NCBI GenBank assembly: GCA_964030475.1
Contig: CAXIPT010000032.1
Location: 135,397-199,396, forward strand
Length of the DNA stretch: 64,000 nucleotides
Direction: 5' to 3'
From: Tethya wilhelma
Lineage: Eukaryota > Porifera > Demospongiae > Tethyida > Tethyidae
The position numbers and the translations under genes are program-made. Below, in pieces: positions 46,201 to 54,511 of the stretch. Under the pieces are notes generated by a model. The model saw only the letters and a program-made list of their open reading frames with translations, searched no databases and had not been told where the DNA came from. Positions within the stretch are counted from its first letter, which is position 1. Every line of letters begins with the position of its first letter.

Positions 46201-46678
46201 CACACCACATGAGAGGTTGTTCAAACATGATCGACGGTCTTCCTGTGGAAGCTCGGTGCCTACATGGCTGTCAGTGCCTGGCCCTGTCCTACTGAAGCGT
46301 CATGTACGAACGAGCAAGATGGACCCGCTGGTGGACGAAGTTGAACTGTTGCAAGCCAACCCTCAGTATGCCCACATTCGGCACGCTGATGGACGAGAGT
46401 CTACTGTGTCCATCAGACACTTGGCTCCATGTGGAGAAGTTGCGATACAACGGGCACAGGTAAATCACAATGCAGGGGACGCCACTACCCCTACTCTGGT
46501 GCCAAGTCCACCAGTCATTACACCTACCCGAGCGGAGTCGACACCACCCATGCAACTTCCAGCCCAGACAGAGCTGACTCAGCCGACTACACCTGAGCCT
46601 ATTCCCGCTGAATCTCCGAAGCCCCGACGTTCACTGCGCAACTGGGCCCCACCTGACTATTATCACCCAGACTTTTAA
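43262..46678 (+). pseudogene. gypsy-1 Gag-Pol, broken
   Basis: ATG at 43262 (MDKFLKPARLDTD). Gag with two CCHC knuckles near codons 211-245 (CYFCGYSKHPRHKC; CRSCQKKGHFAKVC). Protease near codon 293 with ALVDSCSSESF, where DSC stands in place of the usual D(T/S)G. RT from about codon 433 with FAYVDNVTICG, where YVDN stands in place of YxDD. RNase H from about codon 700. Relative to gypsy-2, a 10-base gap near 45390 shifts the frame and a gap of about 175 bases near 45645 removes the RNase H/integrase joint including the HHCC start. The integrase core continues at 45677-46678 with IHSDRGASF and a short C-terminal tail. Confidence 0.95.
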
Positions 46679-46692
46679 CAGCTAGGGGTGAA

Positions 46693-46860
46693 TGATGTGG
46701 AACTATATGAACAATTGCTGTTATTATTTGATTCATGCTATGCATCATTTATATTGTACCACCCTTTACCTGTTATCGGTCACATGTGCTCATATTATAG
46801 TTGCTAAAAGCCTCATTTCCAAGGCGTATCTCTTTCTAACATATGAACATTTCTATAACA
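46693..46860 (+). repeat. gypsy-1 3' LTR
   Basis: Differs from the 5' LTR at three positions (A to G in AATTACTG, and two G to A in the TCGTTTCCGAGG block). A purine-rich AGGGGTGAA precedes it as the probable polypurine tract. Confidence 0.95.
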
Positions 46861-47655
46861 CAATGCTACCATCTTCATGAATGGAACACGCAATGAAATC
46901 AATCTGGCTTCCAACTCATTCAAACATGATAGCTCAGGGGGAACAGTACACAATTCTAGTCCATTAGCTTTAGACAACAGTGGCATGCTACCTCTGCATA
47001 AAGCTGAATGACATGTTTTACACACATAGCATTTTCCATTTGGACTCACACGTTTATGCTTTGGACTAAATACATTATCTAGCACATCATCACTAGCCTT
47101 GGTATACTTGACTCTTTGGAAGTCTACTACACTTTGATGATACATCATTCTATGGCAGGACATGCACACATAGTCAGGACCAGTATCAATTTTAGACAAA
47201 AAGTTGTCAATTGCTAATGCTACAGAGACACTTGATGCTCGTCTCGATGCCATAGCCTGTTTATTATGAGCTCTATGTTGCTGTTTGACACTATCATTTT
47301 CATTTGCTCGTTTGGATGCCATACGAAACTTATTGTTCAATCTACAGTCAACTCTCTCCTGCTCTGACTCATTAACACGCTTAGATACTTTTGATTTACT
47401 ATCACTTACTCTACGGTTAGCTCTCTGTTACTCTGTTTCATTAGCTCGTCTGGCAGCTGTACGTTTCTTGTCTTGGTTTCTACGATTCACTACATCACAC
47501 ATCCTCTCCATTGATCTTAAAGCTTGCATTTCAACCTTCCTACTTGGCACACGGACTCTCTTGGTACGTCTTAATACAAACACATGGCCACAATCACAAC
47601 ACAATCTTCTGACATGGTTAACACAGGAACATTTGGGACAAACTTTGCTGGGCAT
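46861..47655 (-). pseudogene. Helentron-1 N-terminal zinc-rich region
   Basis: Starts MPSKVCPKCSCVNHVRRLCC at 47655 (paired CxxC motifs), followed by basic repeats of the R(R/K)ANE type. An in-frame TAA at 47428-47430 interrupts it, after which the same frame continues into FLSKIDTGPDYVCMSCHRMM, CYVCKTCHSALCRGSMPLLS and LSCLNELEARLISLRVPFMK. That is the conserved N-terminal part of Helitron Rep proteins. It ends at KMVAL, where gypsy-1 is inserted, and resumes at 43070. Confidence 0.85.
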
Positions 47656-48077
47656 GATTCAAACACGACAAAATTGCTAGTGGAGGACAAGATACCGTAA
47701 CTCACAACACAGAGAACACCCAATCAGTAGATTAAAGCAGATATTTCCGAAGAACAGTCAGAACTCACTCTGTTCTACAGCAGTCACACCACGTGTAATT
47801 TCTAAATATCGCACACCCTTATTTGGACGTATACAATAGGCGTGGCGTAGCTTTACGGGGTGCGGTTTCGAAGCCAAAGTGCTCAGATATGTACAAAAGC
47901 CTCAGATCTCAGAAACTACAGTGTTTTGCAAGATGCCAAATATAACATTTCAAGAGAACTTCGATTCATGAACGTAAGTGCCTTCCATTTTGAACCTAAA
48001 GTTGTTGTTCTTCAGATTATCTCGTAACAGACAGACGCACACACAAAACGACTACCATAACCCTCTGCACGTGCTAC
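47656..48077 (-). other. Helentron-1 5' leader, terminus missing
   Basis: 47796-48077 is closely similar to 51201-51457 of the small relative (GGTGCGGTTTCGAAGCCAAA, CCTCAGATCTCAGAAACTAC, AAAACGACTACCATAACCCT). The last 17 or so bases of the terminus, seen at 51457-51475, are absent because the sequence stops at an N. Confidence 0.8.
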
Positions 48078-48078
48078 N
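48078..48078. other. Single ambiguous base at the Helentron 5' end
   Basis: GTGCTAC-N-AGAG. The homologous end at 51457 continues GTGCTACGCATGCGCCGAGG. Probable assembly join with missing sequence. Confidence 0.65.
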
Positions 48079-48484
48079 AGAGACTATCAAAACATATTAG
48101 AAAGACTTGACAATAATTGTTAACTCAAGCTATATATAGCTTGAATTATTGTTATTACTGGACCTTGAACTCATTCAAAGAACATCGTATCAATCAGAAT
48201 ATCTTGGACCTTGAACACATGCAAAGATCATCGTACCAATACGATGATCTTTGCTTTGCATGAGTTCAAGGTCCAGGTACATATATTGACCATCCTGAGA
48301 GGTAGTGTACAGCAAGAAACCAGCACAGATTTCAGTCTAAGTCCAAACTTTGCATCTTGTTTCAGACTCAGTGAGCTCAATTAGTATAATTTTCAATACA
48401 GCCGCTCAGTGTATGCAGCCTGACTGTGTACAAATATATTATAGCCTGAGCTGTATAATCATCATCTGAATGTACAGTTACTAA
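48079..48484. repeat. Palindrome cluster, no gene
   Basis: A perfect 18-bp palindrome CAAGCTATATATAGCTTG (48126-48143). A larger foldback follows (48205-48275): TGGACCTTGAACACATGCAA pairs with the strand ending TTGCATGAGTTCAAGGTCCA around CCAAT. A third arm-like copy (CTGGACCTTGAACTCATTCA) lies at 48158. No coding potential. Confidence 0.8.
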
Positions 48485-50586
48485 TGAAAAGCACCAAGGT
48501 GCAAAACCCTCGGCGCTCTTGTGGTTATTTTTGTAGTCCTGTCATGTGATTGGTTATAATACATGAAGACTCAGATATAATTAAATATGAAGACTTATGT
48601 TTATTAATTGGTAATGGTCGTTATTTAATTTGGTAGCAAATTTGCGTGTGGGTTTAAAATTTACTAGGCTAGTATATCATGGTATACGTATGTGGACATG
48701 AAGTGTGCTTTAATTATAGATCAGTGAGATTGAATATATCAAAGCGGGTACAAATTAAAAGTGAGGTGATGACAGAATCAGTGGGAAATTACTATAAGGG
48801 TGCTTGATATATTGTAAGGATCATCAGTAAGTCTGAAAACAAAACTGAGAAAGAAAAAAAGAGGTAACTTAGTGAAAGTGACTGGGAGGATCAGTTAAAG
48901 TTCAAGGTTAAGACGGTTAATTGAAGCTGTTCAATTCCGGGTAATGCTAGTGACAACATGATACTCATTATAGAGTACATTGAATGCAGGAGCATTTAGC
49001 AATGAAGTAGTAGTAATCTCATCTGTTTGAGCAATTTCTTTCAATGCATCATGATATGCTCTAAGAGTGGTATTGGATTCAGCATTAGCAACAATTTGCA
49101 AGAAACTTTAGGGCAGTGCAATTTTTGATCGGCATAACATACTTCCCATGTGCCAAGATTATCTTGAGTTGGTTTAACCTGTGGCTTTTTGCAAAAATGC
49201 AAACATAATTTCGTTCTAATTGATAGACTGCCAGTATTGTTGCACTTTTGAGAAGTTCATCATCGTTTTGAATGATGGGATCTTCATCTATAATATCACC
49301 AATGTCATCAATAGCATCAATGGATGCTCCAGTTGGTGGTAGAGAGAGGTAATACTTGCCTCTATACTGACGTACAGAAAGTCGGTTGAATTGGTTGACT
49401 TTGAGTGTATTGATATCATGCTCCCATAGTGCCAGGAATACTTTTGCTGATGTGTCTGCAATCGTAACTTCTTGTTTGGTTTTGCCCTTTGGCCCCTTTC
49501 CTACAACTTCAGGATATGAGATTTCAGTAACTTTTGCTTTAACAGTCACTCGATCGAATTCCTTCATTGTGTTGATTGCAGCTTGTGGCAATAGTTGGGT
49601 TCCAACAGTTTTAATATTCGCCACTTCGATGTTGCTCTTTGATGACTGGATTGTGGTGTGGGACTTGATTACGTACAATTTCCAGATTTCCATGTAGTTT
49701 GTTCTTTTGTATTTGACAATCATGGATAGCAACTGGTTGATTTTTTAGACAGAAATGGTTGAGAAGATCTCTTTGCGTATTTTGGAACGCTACGACGCAA
49801 ATCACGGTGTCGCCATCAGTCAGTTCACCATCGAAGTAATTCTTCTTTTGTGGTGAAACTGAAGCAACAAGAGCTTCCACAGTTGCATGCTGCTCTGGTG
49901 TGGTGATGTCCTTCGGTAAGATGAATTTCTTTCTTGTAGGTTCGTCGAGCGGCGATGAAGTGAAATCCAAGCTCCGTTTAGCCATGATGATTGTAGTCGT
50001 CTATACTCCGCTGATAACTTGTGTATCGAACTTTAGTAGATCTACAGCTATATTTGCAAGTACAAGTACAAGCTTCGAGAAAAAAAATGACCAAATCGTT
50101 TTCAAGAGAGACTATGACTGTACACTGAATGGTTGGCCACCTGGCCGGCACTGCGCCGCGGCTTTATAGGCCATATACGGAATATGGATGGATATCCGGA
50201 CATGCATCTGGCTCGAGACTATGCACATCACGTACCAAGAAACTGCAGCAAAATTGTGAAATTATAGTGATGTGATTGCACATAATTATTTGTTTATAAG
50301 TATATTGATTAAACAATAATTTAAATTAGGTCCAGTTTGTTGCTGAATTGAAATTCGTTGTTACAGAATCTAAGTTATTGGTGCTTTATATTTCTTTCAA
50401 GGATGTAGCACTGTATGGGAGAGATGAGTATAATTGTGGTCCATAGAGAGGGTGCAAGTATATCTATGTTCGTTAATTATATTATACTTTATGCAAAAGC
50501 AAAGAAACTACTTAATTTAGTGAGTCAAAATTCATTATGTTGTTTGATTAGGTATAGATTGCACCTGCTCTATAACATTATACAAT
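48485..50586 (-). mobile_element. Helentron-2, 3' portion only
   Basis: About 2.1 kb nearly collinear with 34413-36550, including the 3' terminal hairpin at 48485 and the RPA gene. The similarity ends after TTATACAAT at 50586, where an 889-bp element is inserted, and includes at most AACACAGG (51476-51483) beyond it. Rep, helicase, OTU and endonuclease are absent. Confidence 0.9.
48950..49985 (-). pseudogene. Helentron RPA-like protein, copy 2
   Basis: Same start (MAKRSLDFTSSP) as copy 1. An extra CGTA near 49673 shifts the frame after HGNLEIV. The rest is readable in another phase to ILAVYQLERNYVCIF, where a missing base near 49193 shifts it again within the zinc ribbon. Copy 1 is intact at both of these points but damaged elsewhere, so the two copies decayed independently from a functional gene. 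Confidence 0.85.
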
Positions 50587-51475
50587 GAAGAGCACCTACG
50601 GTGCACAAGCCTCGGCGCACTTATATAGCTAGCAATCATAACATTGTGTACAGAAGACTATGAGTATACTGAGACCCGTGCAGATAAGTAGATTATGTAT
50701 TGGCCTAGTTTATCCCATGGCACCTTGAAATGGCAAAATAATTCCCAATTAACCTGCCGTGGGCCATCAAGGACATCAGCTTACTGAGCTGTAGTCAGTG
50801 AGCCTGGCTGCATAGTGAAACTGACTCAGTGTTAGACAGACTGCATGATTGAATCAGTGGTAAGTTGACTTTTTAACGATTTATATTTCACTGATATGAT
50901 ACGAAATAAGTATCTGCAGTGTAACTGGTTTTGCATGACAGGTCACACTCATCATAGTAGTTGCTACTGCTGCATGCTGGCAGCCTGTCAAACAGGGGGT
51001 CACAACAGTGAAGTCACTTTACTGATAAAAAACGCACCAGGATAGGCCAATATCAAAGCTCAGTACTATTATGCATGATAGTTCTACAGAGTGCTATTTC
51101 ACTTGAGTTACTAACCTGGACAAGCTAAAGATTCAGTGAAACTGGCTGGGCCCATCACTCTCAGTCTGCCTTTGCTCTGCATGCTGCCCATACTGTGTTT
51201 CTAGATAACGCACACCACATGGGGCATGATCAATGGGTGCGGTTTCGAAGCCAAAGCGCTCAGAAATGTACAAAAGCCTCAGATCTCAGAAACTACAGCG
51301 TTGTGCAAGATTCTACACGTCAAATTTCAAGATAATTTCGATTCATGAACGTAAGTACCTTCCATTTTGACTCTAGAGCTGCTGTTCTTCAGATAATTTA
51401 GTAACAGACAGTGACACACACACAAAACGACTACCATAACCCTCTGCATGTGCTACGCATGCGCCGAGGCTTAAT
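50587..51475 (-). mobile_element. Non-autonomous Helentron relative (HINE-type), 889 bp
   Basis: The left end has a GCACC-TAC-GGTGC hairpin (AGAGCACCTACGGTGCAC) followed by AAGCCTCGGCGC (about 50608-50619). The right end has the complement GCGCCGAGGCTT (51461-51472). The right 260 bases match the Helentron-1 5' leader. There is no coding capacity. It lies precisely inside a site that is uninterrupted in Helentron-1 (TACAAT-AACACAGG at 36545-36558) with no target duplication, as expected for rolling-circle elements. Confidence 0.8.
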
Positions 51476-51647
51476 AACACAGGATCCTCTCAGTTCACTC
51501 AACTCCATGAGGTGACGTCATAGTACTGACCTCTGACCCCGTCGTGGGAGTGGCTCCTCATTGAAAATGGTAACTTGCTCTTATTAAAAATTTGACACAC
51601 AATATATATAACACAACAAAACTGAAATGATCACAAATTCAATACTC
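51476..51647. other. No supported gene
   Basis: Short stretch downstream of the OTU gene stop; no motif. Confidence 0.4.
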
Positions 51648-52151
51648 TTAATCTATAATCACTGCCTTATCCTTTGAGCATACGTCTCCTGTTAGGCCAG
51701 GAAGAGATATGGGCTGGTCTGATAGTACTGAGGTAACTCTGTCATAGTGACATTCATTGTAGTGCAGCAATTCAATGTGGTAGCTGACTTGAGCTAATCT
51801 CTAGGCCATGACTTGTAGAGCTGGATTATGTTTAAATGACAGCTTATCCATTGGTATAGCTCCATATTTGTGCCATGTGTAGGAATCTGAAGACGATTTT
51901 GTGAATGTAAACACTGGGACTTGAAGCATTGAGGCTACTGCAACTAGCTCAGTTGCTGTTCCCCACACACACTCTCTTCTCATTCTCTCAATGTGTATTT
52001 CAGTGTTGTTATCAGAAAGTGACTGTAGTATGCGTGGATTTTGCTCTTCGAAATCCACTATTAGCCTACAGAGCTGTAAATGATGGCATTGAGTACCAAA
52101 TAATTCTTTTGACAGTGAACGAAACATGCAATTTCCATCACCAACCATTAA
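51648..52151 (-). pseudogene. OTU-domain protein, C-terminal part
   Basis: Minus strand from the TTAA at 52151: MVGDGNCMFRSLSKELFGTQ (catalytic Asp and Cys), RRECVWGTATELVAVASMLQ, VPVFTFTKSSSDSYTW. An in-frame TAG at 51801-51803 follows, after which the same frame continues with VSYHIELLHYNECHYDRVTS (catalytic His) to a natural stop at 51648. Except for that one stop the deubiquitinase-like domain is complete. Its 5' half lies at 54179-54433 beyond a TTAA-flanked insertion. The host gene versus transposon origin is unclear. Confidence 0.8.
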
Positions 52152-54174
52152 GGGTGGTCGGACATAGCAACACGCGAATATCGCGCGAAGAGCGCGGGCA
52201 GGAAGATTTGCGTCATAATTGTGTAGTTTAACATCACCACAAACCTCAACCGGAAGTATAGAATGATTGCGCATGAAGATTCTGCGCGGGATCTTTACAA
52301 CTAGACAGCTGGCTGACTTTTTTGTTGTTTTTTTTACAACACAAAAAGCCCTCATCAAAGAGAAAGAGGTCTTCAAAAGAGGCTGACATCAGGTGGCAAG
52401 TATTCAAGATGCCTGGAAGCAACAGAAAAAGTTTAACAGTACTACTATACACATCAATAACCAGTCAGTAATTGGGTAAGTATCAAAATTGAATGGTTTG
52501 TATTCCAGAAGTATAGAGCTAGTGTAAATATTATATCAATGCCAAAAAATAAAGTGTCTATGAACTGGTTGGCTTTCAGGTGGACCATCAAGACGACTCT
52601 GATACAGCAACAGAGCCGGATGGTATAGTATAAGAGCTGGTTTCCTAAGACCAAACAGATAGATGCTAAATCCAACTTGAAACTCAATGACGAGGAACTG
52701 TGCTGTTGAGGAGACAAAGTATGGTCCAAAAGACTCCAAACAAGGATGAATTTCTGCCAATATAGATTATGGTGCACCACATGGTAACAAGTACGATGTT
52801 GTCACTCCTACTATAAAATCTGTAAATAAAGAAAAGGAAAAAAAAAAAAACAAGACCTGTGATCAACAAAAAAACCAATAGTATTTTATTTCGCTTACAA
52901 GATTGAATGTATCTGTAGAATCTCTGCTCCATATGAAAAGTGCTCTAGCTGCTACTTCAAGGTGTACAGGTGCCATACTGAAAGAAGAAGGATACAAAAA
53001 GTGAGACAAACATGCACAAGTCAAGAGTACGTACTCTCCTGAACAGCTATAGCCTGGTAATTTTTGTTGTTTTTGTTGTACACAAGTGTATAATTGTACC
53101 TCTCCATAATGTTGTTTTCTAAAAAAAATCACACTTCAAACATTCATACTTAGCACACACACAGAGTAGATGCATGCAGAATCACATTTCATGGTAATAG
53201 TTAAGACACATGGAGTTATAGACCATACACTACACTAGCAAATCAGTTCACTCATCATGGTACATGATAATTTGCAGTACTATATTGGATTACCTTTCTT
53301 TCAGAACAGAACTTGAGCTAGTCCCAGAGTTTCACAGCAATATGGAAGCATCACCAGCATGACTGAAGCTAAGACAGAGGCTTGGATCTTGAGAAACCAA
53401 CGTCAAAGCAGTGTGACTCATTTCATCTCGGTGCTCTTCAATTAGAGAGAAAACAGTCAGTCACTTTGAGGTGAAGTTAGCAGCTTTGAGTAGACCAGTC
53501 TGACCTCCAGTAATACCTCAACCATTGCTTTCCCTGTCACCAACCATATTTCACCTCAGCTGGCCGTTCTGTAGCAGCTACCACGATCACAAAAGATTTC
53601 ACTCTGATCTGCCACGTGTACAAATTATTTTCTACTCGCGTTCAATACTCAATAAACCGCGTAGGCAGACAATCCACTTCAAAGGAGCAGCTTCTTTGAT
53701 GTACCGCTTTTTGTAAAATCTCTCTTTGTGATCACTGCAAGAGTGCCAAATTTAGAACACAAACTGCCTGACGTCAGCTCTTTAGAAGTACGTATCCTTT
53801 TTCCATTTATTCGTCCCTGGTTGGTTAGATCAGTGGGTGTGTCAAAAAAAATCGAACAGACAGTGGAAGCAGCCAAGAAATGGCGAAAAACGATACGTAG
53901 AAGTGTTTAGCAGCTAAAAATAAGTGGGTATACCTCCTTTTTGGTTCTTCGATCGTTCTAGTTTGTGTTGAAATAGATGCGATAGGCAGAAAACTGAAAG
54001 TCGGTGAAAAAGCTGCTATTCAGGAAAATTTTTTTCTATCGTGCTCAGTATAGCTAGATATCCATTAGCGCTACCTGTTTGTGTAAAAATCTGGACAGAA
54101 GAGTTGATATTTTGTGTCTTTTGCAAGTTGGAAATTTCCCTAGCAACGCGGTGCGTGGGCATGTCCGACCACCC
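52152..54174. mobile_element. TTAA-flanked DNA transposon, non-autonomous (2.0 kb)
   Basis: Terminal inverted repeats GGGTGGTCGGACAT (52152-52165; complement at 54161-54174) with TTAA at 52148-52151 and 54175-54178. TTAA targets are used by piggyBac and Kolobok. The GGG start argues against piggyBac (CCC) and for Kolobok, which is inference. No transposase is recognisable inside; only short frames. The insertion interrupts the OTU gene exactly between RSIDL and MVGDGNC. Confidence 0.85.
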
Positions 54175-54178
54175 TTAA

Positions 54179-54433
54179 GTCAATGGAACGGTTCTGTTGT
54201 TGAAGGCACAAAGACACATGGTTGTACTTGTGAGGTGGTGTAATCGTATTAACTGAAAGGTTCAACTTACTCTGTGGCAAAAGTACGATATGAGCTAAGT
54301 GCTCCCTCAGCTGTACTATAACTTCTTGCTGTTGCTTTTTCCTTCCAGGACCTCCATAACGTGGGTTATCTTTGCAAAACTTGCACTGTCCACAATCTTC
54401 AGATACACATGAAGGAGCCAGCCCTAGATTCAA
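54179..54433 (-). pseudogene. CXXC zinc finger part of the OTU gene
   Basis: Reads APSCVSEDCGQCKFCKDNPR then YGGPGRKKQ, the first half of a CXXC zinc finger (CGxCxxC and the GGPGxKKQ clamp) of the type that binds unmethylated CpG. The second cysteine pair is not seen. The frame continues to YNHVSLCLQQQNRSIDL and meets the TTAA at 54175. Removing the insertion joins it in phase with the OTU core at 52151. A possible acceptor (GAATCTAG, about 54427) suggests that the ATG at 54433 may lie in an intron and that more exons once lay to the right of the gypsy-2 copy. Confidence 0.65.
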
Positions 54434-54510
54434 ACAGATTTAAATTCTACCTCACTCACACACTTCACTGTGAGCAAAAACTTTTTATTCCAATAAAGCG
54501 AAGTGTACAA

Positions 54511-54511
54511 N
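54511..54511. other. Single ambiguous base truncating gypsy-2
   Basis: The gypsy-2 integrase stops at IRSL exactly at the N. Beyond it lies the CXXC/OTU gene and not gypsy sequence. Probable assembly join, with the 3' end and 3' LTR of the element missing. Confidence 0.65.

Larger units (their letters stand above)
43071..46860 (+). mobile_element. Ty3/gypsy retrotransposon gypsy-1
   Basis: 168-bp LTRs at 43071-43238 and 46693-46860, identical except for three substitutions, flanked by the perfect 5-bp target duplication CAATG (43066-43070 and 46861-46865). One gag-pol frame with zinc knuckles, protease, RT, RNase H and integrase; no envelope gene. The element sits in the reading frame of Helentron-1. 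It has lost about 10 bases and about 175 bases relative to gypsy-2 and is non-coding as a whole. Confidence 0.97.
34413..48077 (-). mobile_element. Helentron-1 (Helitron variant with OTU and EEP domains)
   Basis: All genes run on the minus strand in the order N-terminal zinc region, OTU, Helitron N domain, HUH Rep, helicase and EEP endonuclease, then a separate RPA gene. A Rep/helicase with an endonuclease fused at its C-terminus defines Helentrons. The 3' terminus (34413 on) has a GCACC-AA-GGTGC hairpin and a subterminal GCGCCGAGGGTT. The 5' terminus is cut by the N at 48078, but its leader (47796-48077) matches the small relative at 50587-51475. A Ty3/gypsy element lies inside (43071-46860). 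Numerous frame lesions. Confidence 0.9.

Noticed and set aside
43071..46860. Endogenous retrovirus
   Set aside because: No envelope gene and no space for one between integrase and the 3' LTR; the organisation is that of a Ty3/gypsy retrotransposon.
53728..53910. Possible transposase exon in the TTAA element
   Set aside because: Sixty codons without DDE or zinc-finger motifs; kept only as part of the non-autonomous element.
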